Assembly (NCBI RefSeq): GCF_947498015.1
Contig: NZ_CANMIR010000010.1
Location: forward strand, 61,609-125,608
Origin: an uncultured Neptuniibacter sp.
GTDB lineage: Bacteria; Pseudomonadota; Gammaproteobacteria; Pseudomonadales; Balneatricaceae
DNA length: 64,000 nucleotides
Direction: 5' to 3'
In this document: positions 53,053 through 63,856 of the stretch, in pieces
Layout of the letters: each line of letters begins with the position of its first letter
How positions within the stretch are numbered: the stretch's first letter is position 1
Position numbers and translations under genes: made by a program
The notes under the pieces: generated by a model
Seen by the model: the letters and a program-made list of their open reading frames with translations, nothing else
The model's database searches: none
What the model was told of the DNA's origin: nothing

Positions 53053-55821
53053 ATGAGCGAACAGCGCCAAGCCTCCACCTCTCCTCTCATTTTAGTCGAC
53101 GGCTCCTCGTATTTATACCGTGCATTTTTTGCTTCCCAGCAAGCGGACCTGAGAAACACAGCGGGCGTACCCACCGGAGCTATCCGTGTGGTGACCTCCA
53201 TGCTGAAAAGCCTGATTAAACAGTATCCGGACAGCCCGATAGCGGTGATCTTCGATGCGAAGGGGAAAACCTTTCGTGATGAGATCTACAGTGACTATAA
53301 AGCACAACGCCCACCGATGCCGGATGATCTGCGCAGTCAGGTTGCTCCGATTCATAAAATTGTGAAAGCGTTGGGTATGCCCTTGATTGTTGAAGAGGGT
53401 GTGGAAGCCGATGATGTGATCGGAACCCTGGCGCGCGAAGCAAGCCGTAAAGGGGTGGATACTCTGATCTCTACCGGTGATAAGGATATGGCGCAGCTGG
53501 TGGATCAGCATGTCACACTGATTAACACCATGACAGATACCGTTATGGATGTTGAGGGGGTGAAAGATAAGTTTGGCATCCCTCCTGAACTGATTATCGA
53601 TTATCTGGCACTGATGGGGGATAAGGTTGATAACATTCCAGGCGTTCCCGGCGTGGGTGAAAAAACGGCGCTGGCACTGCTACAAGGGATAGGTGGGTTA
53701 AACGCACTCTATGCCAATCTGGATAAGATCGCAGAACTGGGTTTTCGTGGCTCTAAATCGATGGCGAAAAAGTTGGAGGAGAATCGTGCTGAAGCAGATC
53801 TCTCCTATCTTCTGGCAACGATTAAAACCGATGTTGAGTTGCATGAGTCGGTCGAGGATTTTGTTAAGCCTGAACCGATTAAAGAACAACTGCTAGAGCT
53901 GTTTAAAGAGTTTGAGTTCCGTAGCTGGGTTAACGAGCTTGAATCGGGTGAAACCGTTAGCGCCGGTACTGATCGCTCTGATGATCAGCCTGGAGTGCCA
54001 GAGGCGCCCAGCGATGTTGAATATGTGACGATTCTTGATGAAAAAGAGTTGGATCAGTGGCTTGAAAAGTTATCCACAGCTGAACTTTTCGCATTCGATA
54101 CGGAAACCACCAGTCTTAACTATATGGAAGCAGAGCTGGTTGGGGTTTCCTTTGCAGTCGAACCGGGGAAAGCCGCTTATGTGCCGGTGGCTCACGATTA
54201 TATGGGGGCGCCCGAGCAGATCAGCCGCGAAACGTTGCTCAAAAAGATCAAACCATTGTTGGAAAGTGGTGAGCATAAGAAAGTGGGTCAGCATATTAAG
54301 TACGATATGAATGTACTGGCTCGTTATGGTGTGGAGTTAGCGGGTATCGAGTTTGATACGATGCTGGAGTCCTATGTACTGAACTCCACTGCAACACGAC
54401 ATGATATGGATAGTCTAGCTGACCGCTATCTGGGTCTGAAAACGATCAAATTTGAGGAGATTGCAGGTAAGGGGAAGAAGCAGCTGACTTTCAACCAGAT
54501 TGAACTGGAACAGGCGGGCCCCTATGCTGCTGAAGATGCAGATATTACTCTGCGCCTGCATCAGGCGATCCATGCTCAGTTAACGCAAGAGGGAACTCTT
54601 GCTGGCGTCTTTAATGATATTGAAAAGCCGCTGATCCCAGTGCTGTCTCACATTGAGCGCAATGGCGCTCTCGTGGATGCTGCGATGCTGGGTGCACAGA
54701 GTATCGAGCTGGCAACCCGCATGGTCGAACTTGAGCGTCAGGCATATGAGATCGCCGGCAAAGAGTTCAATTTAGCTTCACCAAAACAGTTGCAACAGAT
54801 CCTGTTTGAAGAGCAGGGTATTCCGGTGATCAAGAAGACCCCTAAAGGGGCGCCCTCCACTGCAGAGGAGGTTTTGCAGGAGCTGGCTCTGGATTACCCG
54901 CTGCCTAAACTGATTCTTGAGCACCGTAGTCTGAGTAAACTGAAATCGACCTATACCGATAAACTTCCACAGATGATCAATCCGGTAACCGGGCGTATTC
55001 ATACCTCGTATCATCAGGCAGTGACGGCCACCGGGCGTTTATCATCAACAGATCCGAACCTGCAGAATATCCCGGTACGCACGCAGGAGGGACGACGTAT
55101 TCGTCATGCTTTTATAGCGCCGGAAGGCTATAAAATTGTCGCTGCGGATTACTCACAGATTGAGCTGCGTATTATGGCTCACCTCTCTCAGGATGAGGGC
55201 TTGTTGAAGGCTTTTTCTAAAGGTGAAGATATCCACAGAGCAACGGCAGCTGAGGTGTTTAAAGTAGAGCTGGATCAGGTGAGTGATGATCAGCGCAGAA
55301 GCGCTAAAGCGATTAACTTCGGCCTGATCTATGGTATGTCTGCCTTCGGGTTGGCGAAACAGCTGGGGATTGCGCGTAAAGATGCGGCGCAGTACATCGA
55401 GCACTATTTCGCGACCTATCCGGGTGTACAGCACTACATGGATGATATCCGTACTAAGGCGCAGGAGCAGGGCTACGTCGAAACCCTGTTCGGGCGTAGG
55501 TTATATCTACCAGAGATCAAAGCAAAGAATGCGATGCGTCGTCAGGCTGCCGAGAGAACTGCGATTAATGCGCCTATGCAGGGGACTGCGGCAGATATCA
55601 TTAAACGCGCAATGGTTACAGTCGATCAGTGGCTGGCAAGCTCCTCGTTTGATGTTCGGATGATTATGCAGGTGCACGATGAACTGGTGTTCGAGGTGGC
55701 GGCTGATCAAGTGGAGCAGTTCACTACGGAGGTCAAGCACCAGATGGCATCAGCCGCTGAACTTGATGTTCCCCTGCTGGTGGAAGCCGGGGTAGGTGAA
55801 AACTGGGAGCAAGCCCACTAA
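53053..55821 (+). CDS. polA: DNA polymerase I
   Basis: 922-residue polymerase for Okazaki fragment processing and repair. Order: 5' nuclease (about 1-300; [30 protein letters not shown]), 3'-5' exonuclease (about 325-510; [19 protein letters not shown] with DxE intact, and [12 protein letters not shown]), polymerase (motif [17 protein letters not shown] helix [20 protein letters not shown], motif [11 protein letters not shown]). All catalytic acids are present. Length is standard (928 in E. coli). Divergent from the DUF2782-thrB pair; an sRNA-like locus follows. Confidence 0.98.
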   Translation: MSEQRQASTSPLILVDGSSYLYRAFFASQQADLRNTAGVPTGAIRVVTSMLKSLIKQYPDSPIAVIFDAKGKTFRDEIYSDYKAQRPPMPDDLRSQVAPIHKIVKALGMPLIVEEGVEADDVIGTLAREASRKGVDTLISTGDKDMAQLVDQHVTLINTMTDTVMDVEGVKDKFGIPPELIIDYLALMGDKVDNIPGVPGVGEKTALALLQGIGGLNALYANLDKIAELGFRGSKSMAKKLEENRAEADLSYLLATIKTDVELHESVEDFVKPEPIKEQLLELFKEFEFRSWVNELESGETVSAGTDRSDDQPGVPEAPSDVEYVTILDEKELDQWLEKLSTAELFAFDTETTSLNYMEAELVGVSFAVEPGKAAYVPVAHDYMGAPEQISRETLLKKIKPLLESGEHKKVGQHIKYDMNVLARYGVELAGIEFDTMLESYVLNSTATRHDMDSLADRYLGLKTIKFEEIAGKGKKQLTFNQIELEQAGPYAAEDADITLRLHQAIHAQLTQEGTLAGVFNDIEKPLIPVLSHIERNGALVDAAMLGAQSIELATRMVELERQAYEIAGKEFNLASPKQLQQILFEEQGIPVIKKTPKGAPSTAEEVLQELALDYPLPKLILEHRSLSKLKSTYTDKLPQMINPVTGRIHTSYHQAVTATGRLSSTDPNLQNIPVRTQEGRRIRHAFIAPEGYKIVAADYSQIELRIMAHLSQDEGLLKAFSKGEDIHRATAAEVFKVELDQVSDDQRRSAKAINFGLIYGMSAFGLAKQLGIARKDAAQYIEHYFATYPGVQHYMDDIRTKAQEQGYVETLFGRRLYLPEIKAKNAMRRQAAERTAINAPMQGTAADIIKRAMVTVDQWLASSSFDVRMIMQVHDELVFEVAADQVEQFTTEVKHQMASAAELDVPLLVEAGVGENWEQAH

Positions 55822-55863
55822 CGGGCGGATTTCTGGGCAGGAAAAAGAAAATTAAAAAAAATG

Positions 55864-55892
55864 GGAACTTTTTGAGAAGGGGTAAGGTCTAC
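55864..55892 (+). promoter_or_regulatory. ECF (AlgU/RpoE-type) promoter of the polA-engB sRNA
   Basis: GGAACTT at 55864-55870, 16 bases, then GTCTAC at 55887-55892. It fits the GGAACTT-N16-GTCnnA pattern of envelope-stress sigma factors except for the last base. Confidence 0.6.
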
Positions 55893-55897
55893 TCTAT

Positions 55898-56010
55898 AAG
55901 AGTCACGTATACGTTCATCTAGCCATGGTTGTGGCTCTTTACAACAAGCATGCGTTAAAGCCCTGAGAAATTGACAGTTCCCCTTCCTAAGTTTCCCAGG
56001 GCTTTCTTTT
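55898..56010 (+). ncRNA. Putative ErsA/Spot 42-like small RNA between polA and engB
   Basis: A roughly 110-base transcription unit is predicted in the exact position of spf (Spot 42) in enterics and, as I recall it, ersA in Pseudomonas. It begins after an ECF-type promoter, contains the hairpin AGCCA...TGGCT (55921-55936), and ends in a very strong terminator: AAAGCCCTG-A-GAAA pairs with TTTC-C-CAGGGCTTT (55957-56005), followed by CTTTT. The terminator loop displays the single-stranded C-rich segment GTTCCCCTTCC, which could be a target-pairing seed. The T tract overlaps the engB stop codon. Confidence 0.65.
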
Positions 56011-56662
56011 ATTCAGAGTCTGCTGAATCACTCTCGCCAAACTCTTCAGGGTTTAGCCAAAGATCTAAACGGTTTCTCAACTGATCCACCCCCTGCTTTT
56101 TCAGTGCAGAGAAGGTTTGTACGGTAACCAGATCACCAAGTACAGCGGTCAGCTCTTTGCGAACTTTTAGCATGGTGGATTGAGCAGGGCCTTTCTTAAG
56201 CTTATCCGCTTTAGTCAGCAGGACATGCAGAGGCATCTGGGCTGTCAGACACCAGTCAACCATCATCTGGTCAAACTCTTTCATCGGATGACGAATATCC
56301 ATCACCAGGACAACACCCTGAAGGCATTGGCGCTTTTGCAGGTATTCATCCAGATGCTGTTGCCAGTGCTGTTTCATGGCGACTGGGACTTTGGCGTAGC
56401 CATAACCGGGCAGATCGACAATGCGGACATTCTCGACATTGAGATCAAAAAAGTTGATCAACTGGGTGCGACCCGGTGTTTTTGAGGTGCGCGCCAGTTT
56501 GTTGTTGTTGGTCAGGGTGTTGATCGCACTGGATTTCCCCGCATTGGAGCGGCCGGCAAAAGCAACCTCGGCCCCAATATCCGCTGGACACTGATGTAGT
56601 TTGGCCGCACTCTTATTAAAGCGTGCAGTGTTATAGTGAACGGTTATTTGATCTGAAGACAT
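56009..56662 (-). CDS. engB: Ribosome biogenesis GTP-binding protein EngB/YihA
   Basis: 217-residue TrmE-Era-EngA-like GTPase needed for 50S subunit assembly and cell division. G1 [11 protein letters not shown]2 region [15 protein letters not shown]3 [12 protein letters not shown]4 LLTKADKL, G5-like TFSALKK. It converges on polA and the sRNA locus, a conserved arrangement. Confidence 0.96.
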   Translation of the reverse strand: MSSDQITVHYNTARFNKSAAKLHQCPADIGAEVAFAGRSNAGKSSAINTLTNNNKLARTSKTPGRTQLINFFDLNVENVRIVDLPGYGYAKVPVAMKQHWQQHLDEYLQKRQCLQGVVLVMDIRHPMKEFDQMMVDWCLTAQMPLHVLLTKADKLKKGPAQSTMLKVRKELTAVLGDLVTVQTFSALKKQGVDQLRNRLDLWLNPEEFGESDSADSE

Positions 56663-56881
56663 ATTTTGAGGCCACTTTTTAGGGAATCGCTACTAAAGGA
56701 ACAGAGATTGCCGTTCCAGTTTGTGTGGATATTGGTTTATAATTGCGCCAATTTTACCTGCGATCAGGCTTTAGCTCTAGTCGGCAGGGAAGTGAGGATA
56801 ACATCGGTCAACGTATAATGTCGTATTCATTATGCATCTGGCCGTCCAAAAAATTTTAATAGCAAGAGTCTGGGTTCATCG

Positions 56882-57487
56882 ATGAATAAACTACTGATTA
56901 GCTTGCTGGTGACCATTGGTATCACTGGTGTAGCTCACGCGGCGGGTGATGCTGCTGCAGGAAAAGGAAAAACGGCTGTATGTGCTGCTTGTCACGGTGC
57001 TGACGGAAATAGCGCAATTGCGAACTTCCCTAAGCTGGCAGGTCAGAATGATACTTATCTGATCAAACAGATGAGTGATATCAAATCCGGTAAGCGCCCT
57101 GTGGTTGAGATGACAGGTCTGCTTGACGCGATGAGTGAGCAGGACATTGCCGATATTGCAGCATACTTTGCGAAGCAGAACGGTACTGTAGGTCATGCGG
57201 CTAAAGATCTGGTTGAACAGGGTCAGAATATTTACCGCGGCGGTATCGCATCTAAAGGTGTTGCAGCATGTACTGCATGTCACTCGCCAACAGGTGAAGG
57301 TAATGCTCAGGCTGGATTCCCAGCGATCGGCGGTCAGCATGCAGCGTACACCGAGAAGCAGCTGATGTCGTTCCGTAAGGGTGAGCGCAATAATGATCCA
57401 CAGCAGATGATGCAGGATATTGCAGCTAAGCTAAGCGATGCTGAAATGAAAGCTGTATCAAGCTACATTCAGGGCCTGGGCAAGTAA
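56882..57487 (+). CDS. Dihaem cytochrome c4
   Basis: 201-residue periplasmic electron carrier. Signal peptide of about 20 residues (ending AHAAG), then two c-type haem modules: CAACHGADGN with a distal Met in the first half and CTACHSPTGEG with MMQDIA in the second. Such proteins donate electrons to terminal oxidases and nitrite/cbb3-type systems. A terminator follows. The neighbourhood engB / cytochrome c4 / dsbA is conserved in pseudomonads and oceanospirilla. Confidence 0.93.
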   Translation: MNKLLISLLVTIGITGVAHAAGDAAAGKGKTAVCAACHGADGNSAIANFPKLAGQNDTYLIKQMSDIKSGKRPVVEMTGLLDAMSEQDIADIAAYFAKQNGTVGHAAKDLVEQGQNIYRGGIASKGVAACTACHSPTGEGNAQAGFPAIGGQHAAYTEKQLMSFRKGERNNDPQQMMQDIAAKLSDAEMKAVSSYIQGLGK

Positions 57488-57505
57488 GTTCAGCTTCTGT
57501 TCGAT

Positions 57506-57530
57506 AAAGGCAGCTTAGGCTGCCTTTTTT
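57506..57530 (+). terminator. Cytochrome c4 terminator
   Basis: AAAGGCAGC / GCTGCCTTT with loop TTAG, followed by TTT. Confidence 0.87.
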
Positions 57531-57599
57531 GTATCGGGTATGAACTACTCTTTCAAAGTATGGTCACTTTTACATAATTTTGTGCTCGGAGTATATGTG

Positions 57600-58220
57600 A
57601 TGAAAAAAATTGGATTATTACTGGTGGCACTGCTGATGCCATTTATGGTGCAGGCAGAAGAGTATCGTGAGGGTGTTCATTATGTGAAGCTCACATCGCC
57701 TGTCCGGACTGCGGATCAGAGTAAAGTCGAAGTCGTAGAGATGTTTGGCTACCCCTGCCCGCACTGTAATAGCTTTGAGCCGCTGATTAAAATCTGGGAA
57801 AACAATCAGGCAGAAGATGTAAGTTTTGTGCGCATTCCTGTGGTATTTGGGCGTAGCTGGGAGCCTATGGCGCGTGCTTTCTATGCCTCTGATCTGCTGA
57901 AAACACTCGATAAAACCCATGAAGCAACCTTCAATGCCGTTCACGTAGAGCGCCGTCGTCTGCGTGGAGAAGATGATTTTGCTGAGTTTTATGCAAACCT
58001 AGGTGTGGATGCAGGTAAATTCAGTAAGATGTATAACTCGTTTGCGGTGAACATGAAGCTTAAACAGGGTGACTCAAAGGTCCGTGGATATGGAATAGAG
58101 GGGGTCCCTGCGATGGTTGTGAACGGTAAATATCGCATCACCGCGGGAACCGCGGGTGGACAGAAACAGATGTTGGATGTTGTTAACTACCTCGTAGAGC
58201 TGGAACGAAGTGCTCAGTAG
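57600..58220 (+). CDS. dsbA: Thiol:disulfide interchange protein DsbA
   Basis: 206-residue periplasmic oxidase that introduces disulfides. Signal peptide KKIGLLLVALLMPFMVQAEE. Thioredoxin fold with the active site CPHC in GYPCPHCNSFEPL, and cis-Pro in EGVPAMVVNG. I chose the ATG at 57600 (GGAG upstream), giving the conserved signal; an earlier in-frame start would add 20 residues. The exported Cys-rich proteins of this window are possible clients. Confidence 0.95.
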   Translation: MKKIGLLLVALLMPFMVQAEEYREGVHYVKLTSPVRTADQSKVEVVEMFGYPCPHCNSFEPLIKIWENNQAEDVSFVRIPVVFGRSWEPMARAFYASDLLKTLDKTHEATFNAVHVERRRLRGEDDFAEFYANLGVDAGKFSKMYNSFAVNMKLKQGDSKVRGYGIEGVPAMVVNGKYRITAGTAGGQKQMLDVVNYLVELERSAQ

Positions 58221-58240
58221 CCTATTGCTATGTATCAGAA

Positions 58241-58266
58241 AAAACGCCCATTAATGGGCGTTTTTT
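58241..58266 (+). terminator. dsbA terminator
   Basis: The perfect palindromic repeat AAAACGCCCA-TTAA-TGGGCGTTTT continues into TT. Confidence 0.88.
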
Positions 58267-58359
58267 ATATCTGTTTGACTTAAAACCTAGTGTGGGCAAT
58301 AGAGTTAGACTAACATGACCTTTGGTAAGGTTATATGTGGTGTATGTTGAGGAACAGGT

Positions 58360-59949
58360 GTGTCGGAAACGCAGGTTGATTGGAAGGGTAAATACCGGGG
58401 TCTGGCTCAGGAGCTTGAGAAGCTAGAGCAGACTACAGATGCTACGGAAGAGCAGTTACGTCATCTTCTGGGTAATATGGTGCTCGCTCTGGAGGGTGAG
58501 AACCCTCAATTTGATGCTGAACTGAACACATTAAAGCCGTTATTACATGAACCTTGTGCAGAGCATCTCGGCTTTCTGAAGAAGATCGGCCGTCGGGTCG
58601 AGAAGCAGATCAAGGTACGAGATGACCAGCGAAGTAAAAATGCGAAGCAGATCGTAGGGGCTCTCTTAAAGTGGATACGCATTCTGCGTGATCAGGTTCA
58701 GAATACGGGGACACAAAATCTCCTGGATTCACTGGAGCGGCGCAGCACTGAGGTTGAAGAGAGATTCTATGACCTGCCTGCGGTGATGTCAGACCTAATC
58801 GAGCTGCAAAGCCATATTGAGATTATACCGACTGACACGAATGACCTGAATGCTAGCGAATTTTCATTAGACTCGGATGATGCTGGTGTCCTCTCAGAAA
58901 GTGATGTTGAGCTTCTACTGCAGCGGATCGGTGCTGAACTGTTGGAATTGATCAGCAGTCTGCATGTGCCTAAGCAGGAAGGCCCTAATGCTCGGAGTTT
59001 GATCAAGCAGATAGAGAAAGGCTTTGGCCTGTCATCCCTACCCGAAATCGTTCGAGATCTGGTCGATTTGGTGATTAAGTCTACCAGTAATGCCAGTGAA
59101 GATTTTGAGAAATACCTCCTTGAACTAAGCTCTCGTCTGACTGAAGTGCAGACATTCGTTGCCGATAGTCGTGAGGAGCAGCAGGAGTTAGGTCAAAACC
59201 AACGAGATCTGGATCAGCAGGTGCGCCAAGATGTTAAAAAATTACATCACACTGTAAAGAATACCCATGATATTGGCGACCTGAAAAAAGCGGTTTCCCT
59301 CCAGTTATCCGGGCTTGTAAGAGCGATGGATGACTTTAAAAAGAAAGAGGAGGAGCGTGAGCAGAGAGTTCAGGGGCGATATGAAAACCTGATCCAGAAA
59401 GTTGAATTGATGGAGCAGGAAACTCAGAAAGTTAAGGCACATATGGAAGAGGAGCGTCTGCGTGCCAGAACCGATCCGCTGACGGGACTACCGAATCGTG
59501 CGGCGTATGATGAACATATGCTTCAGGAGTATGAGCGCTGGTCACGATACAGCACGACCTTTTCAGTCGTGGTGGGCGATCTGGATTTCTTCAAAAAGAT
59601 TAATGACACTTATGGCCACTTGGCCGGGGATAAAGTACTGCGCCTGGTCGCTAAAGTGATCACAAAAAATATCCGTGTTACAGATTTTGCCGCCCGCTTT
59701 GGTGGAGAAGAATTTATCATTATTCTGCCCTCAACTTCGGCCAGTGAAGCCGCTCAGGCGATGGATAAATTGCGGGCATCACTTGAATCCAGTCCCTTTA
59801 ATTTCCATGGGAAACCGGTGGGTATTACTATGTCGTTTGGGGTGACTGAGATTAAAGAGGGCGATTCCCTTGATGATATCTTTACCCGGGCTGATGAAGC
59901 CTTATATCAGGCAAAAGAGAACGGGCGAAACCAGGTTTGCTCCAAGTAG
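58360..59949 (+). CDS. Diguanylate cyclase with long helical N-terminal region
   Basis: 529-residue soluble protein. Residues about 1-260 are helical with no domain I can name, 265-360 form charged coiled coil (KKKEEEREQRVQGRYENLIQ), and 365-525 form a GGDEF domain: DPLTGLPNRAAY, catalytic GGEEF in ARFGGEEFIIILP, and an RxxD inhibitory site (RVTD) five residues before it. It should make cyclic-di-GMP with product inhibition. GTG start after GAGGAACAG. No membrane segment. A similar diguanylate cyclase lies near cc4/dsbA in Pseudomonas, so the position is conserved. Confidence 0.9.
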   Translation: MSETQVDWKGKYRGLAQELEKLEQTTDATEEQLRHLLGNMVLALEGENPQFDAELNTLKPLLHEPCAEHLGFLKKIGRRVEKQIKVRDDQRSKNAKQIVGALLKWIRILRDQVQNTGTQNLLDSLERRSTEVEERFYDLPAVMSDLIELQSHIEIIPTDTNDLNASEFSLDSDDAGVLSESDVELLLQRIGAELLELISSLHVPKQEGPNARSLIKQIEKGFGLSSLPEIVRDLVDLVIKSTSNASEDFEKYLLELSSRLTEVQTFVADSREEQQELGQNQRDLDQQVRQDVKKLHHTVKNTHDIGDLKKAVSLQLSGLVRAMDDFKKKEEEREQRVQGRYENLIQKVELMEQETQKVKAHMEEERLRARTDPLTGLPNRAAYDEHMLQEYERWSRYSTTFSVVVGDLDFFKKINDTYGHLAGDKVLRLVAKVITKNIRVTDFAARFGGEEFIIILPSTSASEAAQAMDKLRASLESSPFNFHGKPVGITMSFGVTEIKEGDSLDDIFTRADEALYQAKENGRNQVCSK

Positions 59950-60000
59950 GCCTGTCTGGCCGTCCATTTAAATAATTTCAAGTTACAAGGTCCTCCTGCT

Positions 60001-61635
60001 GTGAAGCGTCTTTCACGAATTCTGAAGATAGTTCAGGTTTTTGCACGTTACCGTCTTGATACGCTTTTCCTGAGCTTATCGCTGCCTTGGTATATCCGAA
60101 TCCTGATCTGGTTGCTCCCTTGGCGTTTTATCATACCGGCGAATAAGCCTGAAGCAGTCCGTGTGCGCCTGGCGCTTGAAGCGCTAGGCCCGGTCTTTGT
60201 TAAATTTGGTCAGATGCTCTCCACACGGAGAGACCTGCTTCCAGACGCGCTGGCTGAAGAGTTAAAAAAGCTACAGGATCGGGTTCCTCCTTTTTCGGGT
60301 ATCCACGCTCAACAGCTGATCGAGAAAGGATTAGAGCAGCCCGTATCTGAACTGTTTGCTGAGTTTGAAGTGGAGCCGTTGGCGTCAGCCTCAGTGGCTC
60401 AGGTACATAAAGCTACGATGCGTGATGGGCGCGAGGTCGTTGTTAAAGTGATACGGCCCGGCATTGGGAAAACGATTCGTAAGGATGTGGACCTGTTGTT
60501 CACACTGGCAAGGGTCGTACACGCCGTATGGGAAGAGGGCAGGCGCCTTCGGCCTGTCGAAGTTGTAGCTGAATATGAACAGACCATCTTTGATGAGCTG
60601 GATCTGCGTAAAGAAGCGGCTAACGGCTCGCAACTCAGGCGGAATTTCGAGCACAGTGAAATTCTGTATATCCCGGAGATCTATTGGGACTACACCCGAT
60701 CCAATGTACTTGTGATGGAACGAATACATGGGATTCCGGTTGCAGAAGTGGATCAGCTTGCTGAGCAGAATACGGATATGAAAGTTTTGGCTGAACGTGG
60801 TGTAGAGATCTTCTTTACTCAGGTATTCAGGGACAGTTTCTTCCACGCAGATATGCATCCGGGCAACATCTTTGTTTCAAGAGAAAATCCATCCTCGCCG
60901 CGTTATATAGCCGTTGATTTCGGTATTATCGGATCTCTTACACCTGAAGATCAGAGCTATCTGGCGCGTAACTTTCTTGCATTTTTTAAGCGTGATTATC
61001 GCATGGTTGCCCAGCTGCATGTTGACTCAGGCTGGGTGCCGGCGGATACCAATGTAGATGCATTTGAAACAGCGATACGCAGTGTATGCGAGCCTATTTT
61101 TGAAAAACCTCTGAAAGAGATCTCTTTTGGACAGGTTCTGTTAGGTCTGTTCCAGACCGCACGTCGTTTTAATATGGAAGTACAGCCCCAGTTGGTACTG
61201 TTACAGAAAACACTACTGAATATTGAGGGCCTCGGTCGCCAACTATATCCAGATCTTGATCTATGGAAGACGGCTAAGCCTTTCCTTGAGAATTGGATGA
61301 AGGAACGGATGGGGCCTAAGGGTGTCTATCGTAGTATTAAGCAGCAGGCGCCAGATTGGCTAGAGAAAATGCCACATATGCCGCAGCTTGTCTTTGATGC
61401 GCTAAATCAGGTGCGCAATCTGGATAACAGTCGCCAGCGTGATATCCGTGCATATCAACAGGCAAAAGATGAGTACGAAAACAAAAGCCGTAGGCGTCAC
61501 TATGCGGGGGTATTATTGATCGCTGCAGCTATTATTGCCGGTAATCCTCAGGTTATCGATTACCTCCAGGCGCTTCCCGCGACAAGTTGGGTACTGGCTT
61601 TTGCAGGTTTGCTGCTCCTTTTCAAACGTAGTTAG
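60001..61635 (+). CDS. ubiB: Ubiquinone biosynthesis kinase-like protein UbiB
   Basis: 544-residue ABC1/ADCK-type atypical kinase needed for ubiquinone synthesis. KxGQ motif in [16 protein letters not shown], Ala-rich nucleotide loop [11 protein letters not shown], catalytic segment [11 protein letters not shown] and metal site VDFGIIG. Two C-terminal membrane helices (about 498-543) anchor it. GTG start. In Pseudomonas it follows ubiE and ubiJ; here it follows a diguanylate cyclase instead. Confidence 0.95.
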   Translation: MKRLSRILKIVQVFARYRLDTLFLSLSLPWYIRILIWLLPWRFIIPANKPEAVRVRLALEALGPVFVKFGQMLSTRRDLLPDALAEELKKLQDRVPPFSGIHAQQLIEKGLEQPVSELFAEFEVEPLASASVAQVHKATMRDGREVVVKVIRPGIGKTIRKDVDLLFTLARVVHAVWEEGRRLRPVEVVAEYEQTIFDELDLRKEAANGSQLRRNFEHSEILYIPEIYWDYTRSNVLVMERIHGIPVAEVDQLAEQNTDMKVLAERGVEIFFTQVFRDSFFHADMHPGNIFVSRENPSSPRYIAVDFGIIGSLTPEDQSYLARNFLAFFKRDYRMVAQLHVDSGWVPADTNVDAFETAIRSVCEPIFEKPLKEISFGQVLLGLFQTARRFNMEVQPQLVLLQKTLLNIEGLGRQLYPDLDLWKTAKPFLENWMKERMGPKGVYRSIKQQAPDWLEKMPHMPQLVFDALNQVRNLDNSRQRDIRAYQQAKDEYENKSRRRHYAGVLLIAAAIIAGNPQVIDYLQALPATSWVLAFAGLLLLFKRS

Positions 61636-61763
61636 TCGTTGGGTTACACTTAGTTGAGTCAAAGACAGAAATAATTTCCTCCTTTCGGAGGGGATGGTGG
61701 AAGTAATATTGTTCGGGTATGCTTCCGCAACGTGAATTAGCAATAACTAAAGTGAGATATAAA

Positions 61764-62093
61764 ATGAGTGATGTACTGACTCAACTAGGTGAAGTTTTAG
61801 AACAGCGTAAGACTGCTTCCCCAGATAGCTCTTATGTCTCTAGTCTACATGCCAAGGGTTTGAATAAGATTCTCGAGAAAGTGGGTGAAGAAGCCACAGA
61901 GACAATACTGGCGGCTAAAGATGCTCAGCAGAGTGGAGATAATAAAGATCTCATCTATGAGACTGCAGACCTCTGGTTCCATAGCCTTGTTGCACTCTCA
62001 CATCTGGGCGAGAAGCCAGACGCTGTAGTACAAGAGTTGGCTCGACGTTTTGATCTTTCTGGCCTGGAAGAGAAAGCCTCAAGGCAGAAGTAA
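61764..62093 (+). CDS. hisE: Phosphoribosyl-ATP pyrophosphatase
   Basis: 109-residue MazG-like enzyme of histidine synthesis (second step). Motifs: [19 protein letters not shown] with the acidic metal-binding helix, and [14 protein letters not shown] with the second acidic helix. I chose the ATG at 61764, which begins the conserved MSDVL. The hisI gene, which normally lies between ubiB and hisE in Pseudomonas, is not present in the 128 bases between them. Confidence 0.94.
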   Translation: MSDVLTQLGEVLEQRKTASPDSSYVSSLHAKGLNKILEKVGEEATETILAAKDAQQSGDNKDLIYETADLWFHSLVALSHLGEKPDAVVQELARRFDLSGLEEKASRQK

Positions 62094-62213
62094 ATATTCC
62101 ACGCGTGGATTTAGAGAGGCTATGCAACCAGCAGAGCCCCGGTAAACGGTTATTGTTGCTAACAATATAAAAATTATGGCGATCTATAGCGCCATTAAGT
62201 ACGGAGAGTAAAA

Positions 62214-62468
62214 ATGGGTTTAGGTGGTATTAGTATCTGGCAGCTACTGATTGTTCTGGCCATTATCATTCTGATTTTCGGTACGAAGAAATTTAAGAAT
62301 ATCGGTAGTGACCTTGGTGGTGCCGTTAAAGGCTTTAAAAAAGCGATGAGCGATGAAGAGAAAGCTCAGGAAGAAGCCGATCAGAAACAGATCAAGCAGG
62401 AAGATGCTGACTTTACAGAGGCGCAAAATAAAGCTGATGTAAAAGATGAGCAGAAGTCTGATAAATAA
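62214..62468 (+). CDS. tatA: Sec-independent translocase subunit TatA
   Basis: 84-residue pore-forming subunit of the twin-arginine translocase. N-terminal membrane helix ([17 protein letters not shown]), hinge [24 protein letters not shown] (about residues 22-45), and an acidic, charged tail. GGAGAG lies upstream; the hairpin ATGGCG...CGCCAT (62176-62195) sits just before it. First of tatABC. Confidence 0.95.
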   Translation: MGLGGISIWQLLIVLAIIILIFGTKKFKNIGSDLGGAVKGFKKAMSDEEKAQEEADQKQIKQEDADFTEAQNKADVKDEQKSDK

Positions 62469-62480
62469 CAGGCTTCATCT

Positions 62481-62867
62481 ATGTTTGATATCGGTTTTGC
62501 CGAGCTACTGATTGTAGCCGTTGTTGCACTGGTTGTTCTGGGACCTGAAAAGCTTCCTATGGCAGTGAAAACTGTGGGGCTTTGGGTGGGAAGAATCCGT
62601 CGTACTGTGTCTTCTATTCAGTCCGAGATAAGCGAAGAACTACGAGTTGAAGAACTCAAGCGAACAACCGCAATACACAAAGATGAGCTGGAAAAAGAGC
62701 TTAATGAGATGCGTCAGCCTTTTAAAGATGCATTAAATGAAGAGTCACCTTTATCCTCTAATGTGCTGACACCAGAAGAGCTAAAGGAGCAAGCTGGTGT
62801 GACTCAACCTGAGGAGACCGCTTCGTCGGCTAAAACAACAGATTCGACAAATAGTACTAACAAATAA
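62481..62867 (+). CDS. tatB: Sec-independent translocase subunit TatB
   Basis: 128-residue partner of TatC in the signal-peptide receptor. N-terminal helix [20 protein letters not shown], the conserved GPEKLP, then an amphipathic helix and a polar tail. It starts 12 bases after tatA and its stop overlaps the tatC start by one base. Confidence 0.94.
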   Translation: MFDIGFAELLIVAVVALVVLGPEKLPMAVKTVGLWVGRIRRTVSSIQSEISEELRVEELKRTTAIHKDELEKELNEMRQPFKDALNEESPLSSNVLTPEELKEQAGVTQPEETASSAKTTDSTNSTNK

Positions 62868-63673
62868 TGAGTGAACAACGTCAAGACCATTCTGGAGAAG
62901 ATAAAGAGCAGCCGCTGATCAGCCATCTGGTTGAGTTACGCCAGCGCTTGATGCATGTATTACTAATTGTTTTAGCGATCTTCCTTGGCTTGTTCTACTT
63001 CGCAAACGATCTCTATACCTACTTATCAGCACCTCTGACCGCGCTGTTACCGGAAGGTACCAGCATGATTGCTACAGATGTAACTTCACCATTCTTTGCG
63101 CCTTTTAAGTTGACGCTGGTCGCAGCGATCTTCCTTGCGATGCCGTTTGTGTTACATCAGATCTGGGGATTTATCGCACCGGGTCTATATAAGCATGAAA
63201 AACGACTAGCGGTTCCATTGCTGATATCCAGTATATTCCTGTTCTATGCAGGTATTGCATTTGCTTATTTTGTTGTCTTTCCTCTGATATTTGGCTTCTT
63301 TACAAGCGTTGGGCCAGAGAATGTTGCGGTGATGACAGATATCAGCAGCTATCTGAACTTTGTACTGAAACTGTTTTTTGCATTTGGAATCGTTTTTGAG
63401 ATACCGATCGCAACATTACTCTTGATCTGGTCGGGTGCTGCAAGCGTTGAAGGGTTAAGACAGAAGCGTGCTTATGTCGTGGTCGGCTGTTTTGTAGTTG
63501 GGATGTTGCTGACACCTCCTGATGTCATTTCGCAAAGCTTATTAGCGGTGCCTATGTGGTTGCTGTTTGAGGCGGGTATTATTCTGGCAGTCATTTTTGT
63601 TAAAAAGCAGGATGATGAGTTGGAAGATGAATTTGATGAGGCGATGCGTGAAGAAGAGGATAACAACCAGTAG
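62867..63673 (+). CDS. tatC: Sec-independent translocase subunit TatC
   Basis: 268-residue core receptor of the Tat system with six membrane helices. Conserved [12 protein letters not shown] at the N-terminus, the FAPFKLTL segment, and the periplasmic loop region ahead of the last helices; acidic C-terminal tail. In this window it would serve the Tat signals of sqr and of the orphan DctP-type binding protein. A strong terminator follows. Confidence 0.96.
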   Translation: MSEQRQDHSGEDKEQPLISHLVELRQRLMHVLLIVLAIFLGLFYFANDLYTYLSAPLTALLPEGTSMIATDVTSPFFAPFKLTLVAAIFLAMPFVLHQIWGFIAPGLYKHEKRLAVPLLISSIFLFYAGIAFAYFVVFPLIFGFFTSVGPENVAVMTDISSYLNFVLKLFFAFGIVFEIPIATLLLIWSGAASVEGLRQKRAYVVVGCFVVGMLLTPPDVISQSLLAVPMWLLFEAGIILAVIFVKKQDDELEDEFDEAMREEEDNNQ

Positions 63674-63691
63674 CGTATAGTTAATATTACG

Positions 63692-63725
63692 AAAGGGTGA
63701 TTACGTCAGTAATCACCCTTTTTTT
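63692..63725 (+). terminator. tatABC terminator
   Basis: AAAGGGTGATTAC / GTAATCACCCTTT, 13-bp perfect stem with a 4-base loop, followed by TTTTT. Confidence 0.9.
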
Positions 63726-63784
63726 ATGTCTGCTGTATAGGGATTAAACAGCGCTGGTTGCGGAGTGAACAGTTTGAGCGTGTT

Positions 63785-63856
63785 TTCCGCTTTTTTTGAG
63801 TTTTTTTGGAATTTTTTAAAGTTAGGTGTTGACGGTGTCTGAGATCTCTGTAGAAT
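63785..63856 (+). promoter_or_regulatory. rRNA-operon-type P1 promoter with UP element
   Basis: The -35 TTGACG at 63829-63834, a 16-base spacer and -10 TAGAAT at 63851-63856, followed by the GC-rich discriminator TCGCCGTCC. Long T/A runs just upstream (63785-63822) look like an UP element. The TAGAATTCGCC combination is characteristic of rrn promoters in pseudomonads and relatives. Confidence 0.65.

Noticed and set aside
61694..61735. Short frame ATG...TGA of 13 codons ahead of hisE, considered as a leader peptide
   Set aside because: It contains no His codons, and its ribosome site is buried in a hairpin at a spacing of only 2 bases. No attenuator structure follows.
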